From contig OZ252050.1 in assembly GCA_965247975.1 (NCBI GenBank), positions 558,001 to 622,000 of the forward strand: 64,000 nucleotides of DNA, given 5' to 3'. The first letter of the stretch is position 1, and every line of letters begins with the position of its first letter. The position numbers were made by a program, and so were the translations under genes. This DNA comes from Taishania sp965247975. GTDB lineage: Bacteria; Bacteroidota; Bacteroidia; Flavobacteriales_D; Crocinitomicaceae. Positions 61,902 through 64,000 of the stretch are shown piece by piece. The notes under the pieces are model-generated. The model made no database searches. It saw only the letters and a list, made by a program, of their open reading frames with translations, and had not been told where the DNA came from.

Positions 61902-62006
61902 TCAGCACCCTGCATAATGCCGACGCAAACGCTCCTCAAGATCGGAGATCATTCCAACATAAATATAATTGTCGATGGTACTAGATATGGCGTAAACAAC
62001 ATACAT
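61902..62006 (-). pseudogene. Truncated GIY-YIG nuclease gene remnant
   Basis: The minus strand encodes a 34-residue start of a GIY-YIG family protein: 'MYVVYAISSTIDNYIYVG' followed by 'SDLEERLRRHYAG', then a stop. Intact Bacteroidota relatives continue for another ~50-60 residues. The break comes 26 bases from the end of the KAP-like gene, so the distal half was probably lost when the island inserted or rearranged. Confidence 0.75.
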
Positions 62007-62011
62007 CTATA

Positions 62012-62042
62012 AAACAAAAAAGGCTGTCTTTTCAGACAACCT
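62012..62042 (-). terminator. Rho-independent terminator of the tRNA-Leu gene
   Basis: On the minus strand AGGTTGTC pairs with GACAGCCT (62035-62042 with 62021-62028) and is followed by a T-run (62020-62012). It lies directly downstream of tRNA-Leu. Confidence 0.8.
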
Positions 62043-62057
62043 CTTTAATCACTTTCG

Positions 62058-62139
62058 TACCCCGGGCCGGAATCGAACCGGCACACCCGAAAGTACAGGA
62101 TTTTGAATCCAGCGCGTCTACCAGTTCCGCCACCGGGGC
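62058..62139 (-). tRNA. tRNA-Leu (CAA)
   Basis: An 82-base class II tRNA. Acceptor GCCCCGG pairs with CCGGGGT (G1-U72 wobble as in some Leu tRNAs), D-arm 'GGCGGAACTGGTAGACGC', anticodon loop TTCAAAA with anticodon CAA, a variable arm 'TACTTTCGGGTGT', and T-loop 'GGTTCGATTCC'. CCA is not encoded. The anticodon stem CTGGA/TCCTG contains a U28-U42 mismatch. It is the usual kind of landmark beside integrated islands. Confidence 0.93.
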
Positions 62140-62285
62140 ATTTTGCTTAATGGACTACCAACGAATTGGCTTAAGCGGCAACAAAGGTACTATTTTTATC
62201 GAATTAGCAAAACGGATTTTAAAATTTCTCTCAGCAAAAAGATTTCTTGTAACGATTTTCAGCCTGAGAATCTGTTTTTTCCTAT

Positions 62286-62293
62286 TACTTTTG
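62286..62293 (+). promoter_or_regulatory. Candidate -7 promoter box of hutI
   Basis: TACTTTTG fits TAnnTTTG and lies 36 bases before the ATG at 62330. It also argues against the longer hutI reading frame from 62150, which would start upstream of the promoter. Confidence 0.5.
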
Positions 62294-62329
62294 TTAGCTA
62301 GAAGCTGTTCTTTTTTAGCGCTTTCAACT

Positions 62330-63562
62330 ATGAAAAAAATTCTTTTTAAAAACATCAAAGGCCTAGTGCAAGCCGGCGAGGACATTCCAGCCGTTTTACG
62401 TGGTGCTGAAATGAAAAATTTACCCATCATCGAAAATGCTTTTTTGGCGCTCGAAGGTGGCGAAGTTGTTGCCTACGGACCGATGGAAGAGTGGGGCGGA
62501 ATTTACGATTGGCGCGACTTGGAAGTCATTGATGCAACTGGAAAATTTGTGATGCCTGCATTCGTTGATTCGCACACGCATGTTGTGTTTGCTAAAAGCC
62601 GAGAAGAAGAATTTGTGGATCGCATTAATGGTTTGTCTTACGAAGAAATTGCACTGAAAGGTGGAGGTATTTTGAACTCCGCAAAGCGCTTGGCTGAAAT
62701 GTCAGAAGATGCCTTGTTTGCCGATGCCAAATCTCGGATCGAAAAATTAATTCAGTACGGCACAGGCGCATTGGAAATCAAATCGGGCTATGGTCTTTCG
62801 GTGGAAGGAGAATTGAAAATGCTTCGCGTGATCAAACGTCTCAAAAGCGAAATGCCTATTGCCATTAAAGCAACGTTTCTTGGTGCGCATGCTTTCCCAC
62901 CTGAGTTTAAAGAAAATCACAGAGGATATATTGATTTGATTATCAACGAAATGCTTCCAAAGATTCAGGAAGAAAATTTAGCCGATTACATAGATGTGTT
63001 TTGCGAACGAAATTATTTCTCCGTAGACGAAATGGAAGAAATTCTCATTGCTGGCGCGAAATGCGGACTCAAACCAAAAGTACATTTAAATCAATTTTCG
63101 ATTCAAAATAGCATTTCAAAGGCTGTTGAACTTCATGCCGTTTCGGTGGATCATTTGGAAGAAATTTCTCAAGAAGATATCGATGCGCTCAAGGATTCGA
63201 ATACCATTCCGACTTTGCTTCCAAGTTGTTCGCATTTTCTTTCCATTCCCTTTGCCAATGCGCGCTTGATGATGGAACAAAATTTACCCGTTTCGCTGGC
63301 AAGTGATTTTAATCCGGGATCCACACCAAGCGGAAATCTTGGATTCGTTTGGTCGCTGGGCTGTGTGAAAATGAAAATGACACCTGAAGAAGCGTTCAAT
63401 GCCTTAACCATTAATGCTGCTGCGGCCTTGGAGCTTTCTGAAACGCATGGAAAAATTGCGTTGGGAAGAAAATCTCCAATTATGATGACAAAGGAAATCC
63501 CTTCATTAGCTTATATTCCTTATGCTTTTGGAGACCAACATATTGAACGCGTTTTTGCTTAG
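62330..63562 (+). CDS. hutI: Imidazolonepropionase
   Basis: A 410-residue amidohydrolase that opens imidazolone-5-propionate to N-formimino-glutamate in histidine breakdown. Start chosen at 62330: the frame runs back to 62150, but family proteins begin near 'MKKILFKNIKGLV', and the upstream 60 codons read as hydrophobic nonsense overlapping the promoter. The metal-binding 'DSHTHVVFAKSREEEF', the substrate motif 'GLSYEEIALKGGGI', 'ATFLGAHAFPPEF' and 'SDFNPGSTPSGNL' are all family marks. No other hut gene is in the window. Confidence 0.95.
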   Translation: MKKILFKNIKGLVQAGEDIPAVLRGAEMKNLPIIENAFLALEGGEVVAYGPMEEWGGIYDWRDLEVIDATGKFVMPAFVDSHTHVVFAKSREEEFVDRINGLSYEEIALKGGGILNSAKRLAEMSEDALFADAKSRIEKLIQYGTGALEIKSGYGLSVEGELKMLRVIKRLKSEMPIAIKATFLGAHAFPPEFKENHRGYIDLIINEMLPKIQEENLADYIDVFCERNYFSVDEMEEILIAGAKCGLKPKVHLNQFSIQNSISKAVELHAVSVDHLEEISQEDIDALKDSNTIPTLLPSCSHFLSIPFANARLMMEQNLPVSLASDFNPGSTPSGNLGFVWSLGCVKMKMTPEEAFNALTINAAAALELSETHGKIALGRKSPIMMTKEIPSLAYIPYAFGDQHIERVFA

Positions 63563-63569
63563 AAAACCG

Positions 63570-63577
63570 TATCTTTG
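63570..63577 (+). promoter_or_regulatory. Candidate -7 box giving a near-leaderless transcript
   Basis: TATCTTTG fits TAnnTTTG and ends only 5 bases before the ATG at 63583, so transcription would start at or near the start codon. Confidence 0.5.
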
Positions 63578-63582
63578 CAATT

Positions 63583-64000
63583 ATGAATTTGGTCTGGAAA
63601 TGTCGCTTTGTATGCCTAATCGTTTTGATTAGCAGCCAAACTTTTGGTCAAAATTCAGACATCGACAATCAGCTTTTGTGGGAAATATCTGGCAATGGAC
63701 TCAAAAAAAAGAGTTATTTGTTTGGCAGTTTTCACACCAACGACAAACGCGTTTTCATGCTTGGTGATTCAACGTTTATTGCGCTAAATCAAGCAGAAGC
63801 CATTGTACTCGAGGCGGATTTAACCGAAATGTTTAATGAACTCGATACACGACAAGAAGATGTAAATGTGCTTTTTGACAACGATGGCTTACCATATTCG
63901 GGAACCAAAAAAGCGGGAAAAACCATGTACGGAGACGAAGATGGAATGCCTCAATTTTTGGATGCATTTTTTCAGCAATATTGTTTGAATAGCGGAAAGA
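63583..64000 (+). CDS. TraB/GumN family protein, 3'-truncated by the window edge
   Basis: The visible 139 residues begin with a signal peptide (about 1-22) followed by 'NQLLWEISGNGLKKKSYLFGSFHTND', the TraB/GumN opening in which the His of 'GSFH' is conserved. 'ALNQAEAIVLEADLTEM' continues the match. The fold is related to Tiki/erythromycin-esterase-like metalloproteases; bacterial members have no settled function. The frame is open to base 64000. The start lies 20 bases after the hutI stop. Confidence 0.85.
   Translation, partial: MNLVWKCRFVCLIVLISSQTFGQNSDIDNQLLWEISGNGLKKKSYLFGSFHTNDKRVFMLGDSTFIALNQAEAIVLEADLTEMFNELDTRQEDVNVLFDNDGLPYSGTKKAGKTMYGDEDGMPQFLDAFFQQYCLNSGK

Noticed and set aside
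62150..62329. N-terminal extension of hutI
   Set aside because: It contains a promoter-like TACTTTTG box, has no similarity to the family and would begin 11 bases after the tRNA-Leu gene.

Overview
The window reads as chromosomal DNA of a member of the Bacteroidota, most likely order Flavobacteriales (a Crocinitomicaceae-like relative is possible but cannot be fixed from sequence alone). Signs are the AT-rich composition, TAnnTTTG-type -7 promoter boxes, several secreted proteins with type IX secretion system (T9SS) C-terminal sorting domains, a SprE/PorW lipoprotein, a LytS/LytTR two-component pair with a Reg_prop sensor, and an ATP synthase operon that carries bactofilin, AtpZ and a DUF6168-like protein but lacks atpD and atpC.

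Layout. 0-7.4 kb: a 5'-truncated unknown gene, a sensor kinase/response regulator operon, a small membrane protein, a saccharopine-dehydrogenase-family enzyme and a secreted GH43-like beta-propeller. 7.6-17.4 kb: YebC, SprE/PorW, bactofilin and the F-type ATPase genes atpZ-(DUF6168-like)-atpB-E-F-H-A-G, with hairpins in three intergenic gaps and a terminator after atpG. 17.5-22 kb: an unknown secreted protein and a large T9SS type B protein broken by an apparent one-base frameshift near 20132. 22.1-26.9 kb: two SGNH-hydrolase-like proteins (both starting with TTG) plus an MBOAT acyltransferase, a probable polysaccharide O-acetylation operon. 26.9-48.9 kb: mostly housekeeping and surface genes (M14 peptidase, PaaZ, DusB, thioesterase, Ppk1, ATP-grasp, NRDE, DinB, an Omp85-like barrel, an Omp28-like protein) and two adjacent T9SS adhesin-like genes sharing a nearly identical block. 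49-52.8 kb: a four-gene type III polyketide synthase cluster (UbiA prenyltransferase, PKS, methyltransferase, FAD oxidoreductase). 52.9-53.65 kb: an array of about eight 63-82 bp imperfect repeats. 53.7-55 kb: a Crp/Fnr regulator and a LysE exporter.

55.3-61.9 kb is an AT-rich accessory island that looks like antiviral defence. It holds a DUF4297/Cap4-type nuclease next to a zinc-hook SMC/Rad50-like ATPase (Lamassu/ABC-three-component-like), an HD-domain dNTPase-like protein, and a KAP-like P-loop NTPase. The units are separated by structured spacers with GTTATGCC/GGCATAAC and ACCAG..TAAT boundaries that look like cassette recombination sites. The right edge abuts a truncated GIY-YIG nuclease gene and a tRNA-Leu(CAA). 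The window closes with hutI and the start of a TraB/GumN-family gene.

All functional calls come from reading motifs by eye; no database search was run.
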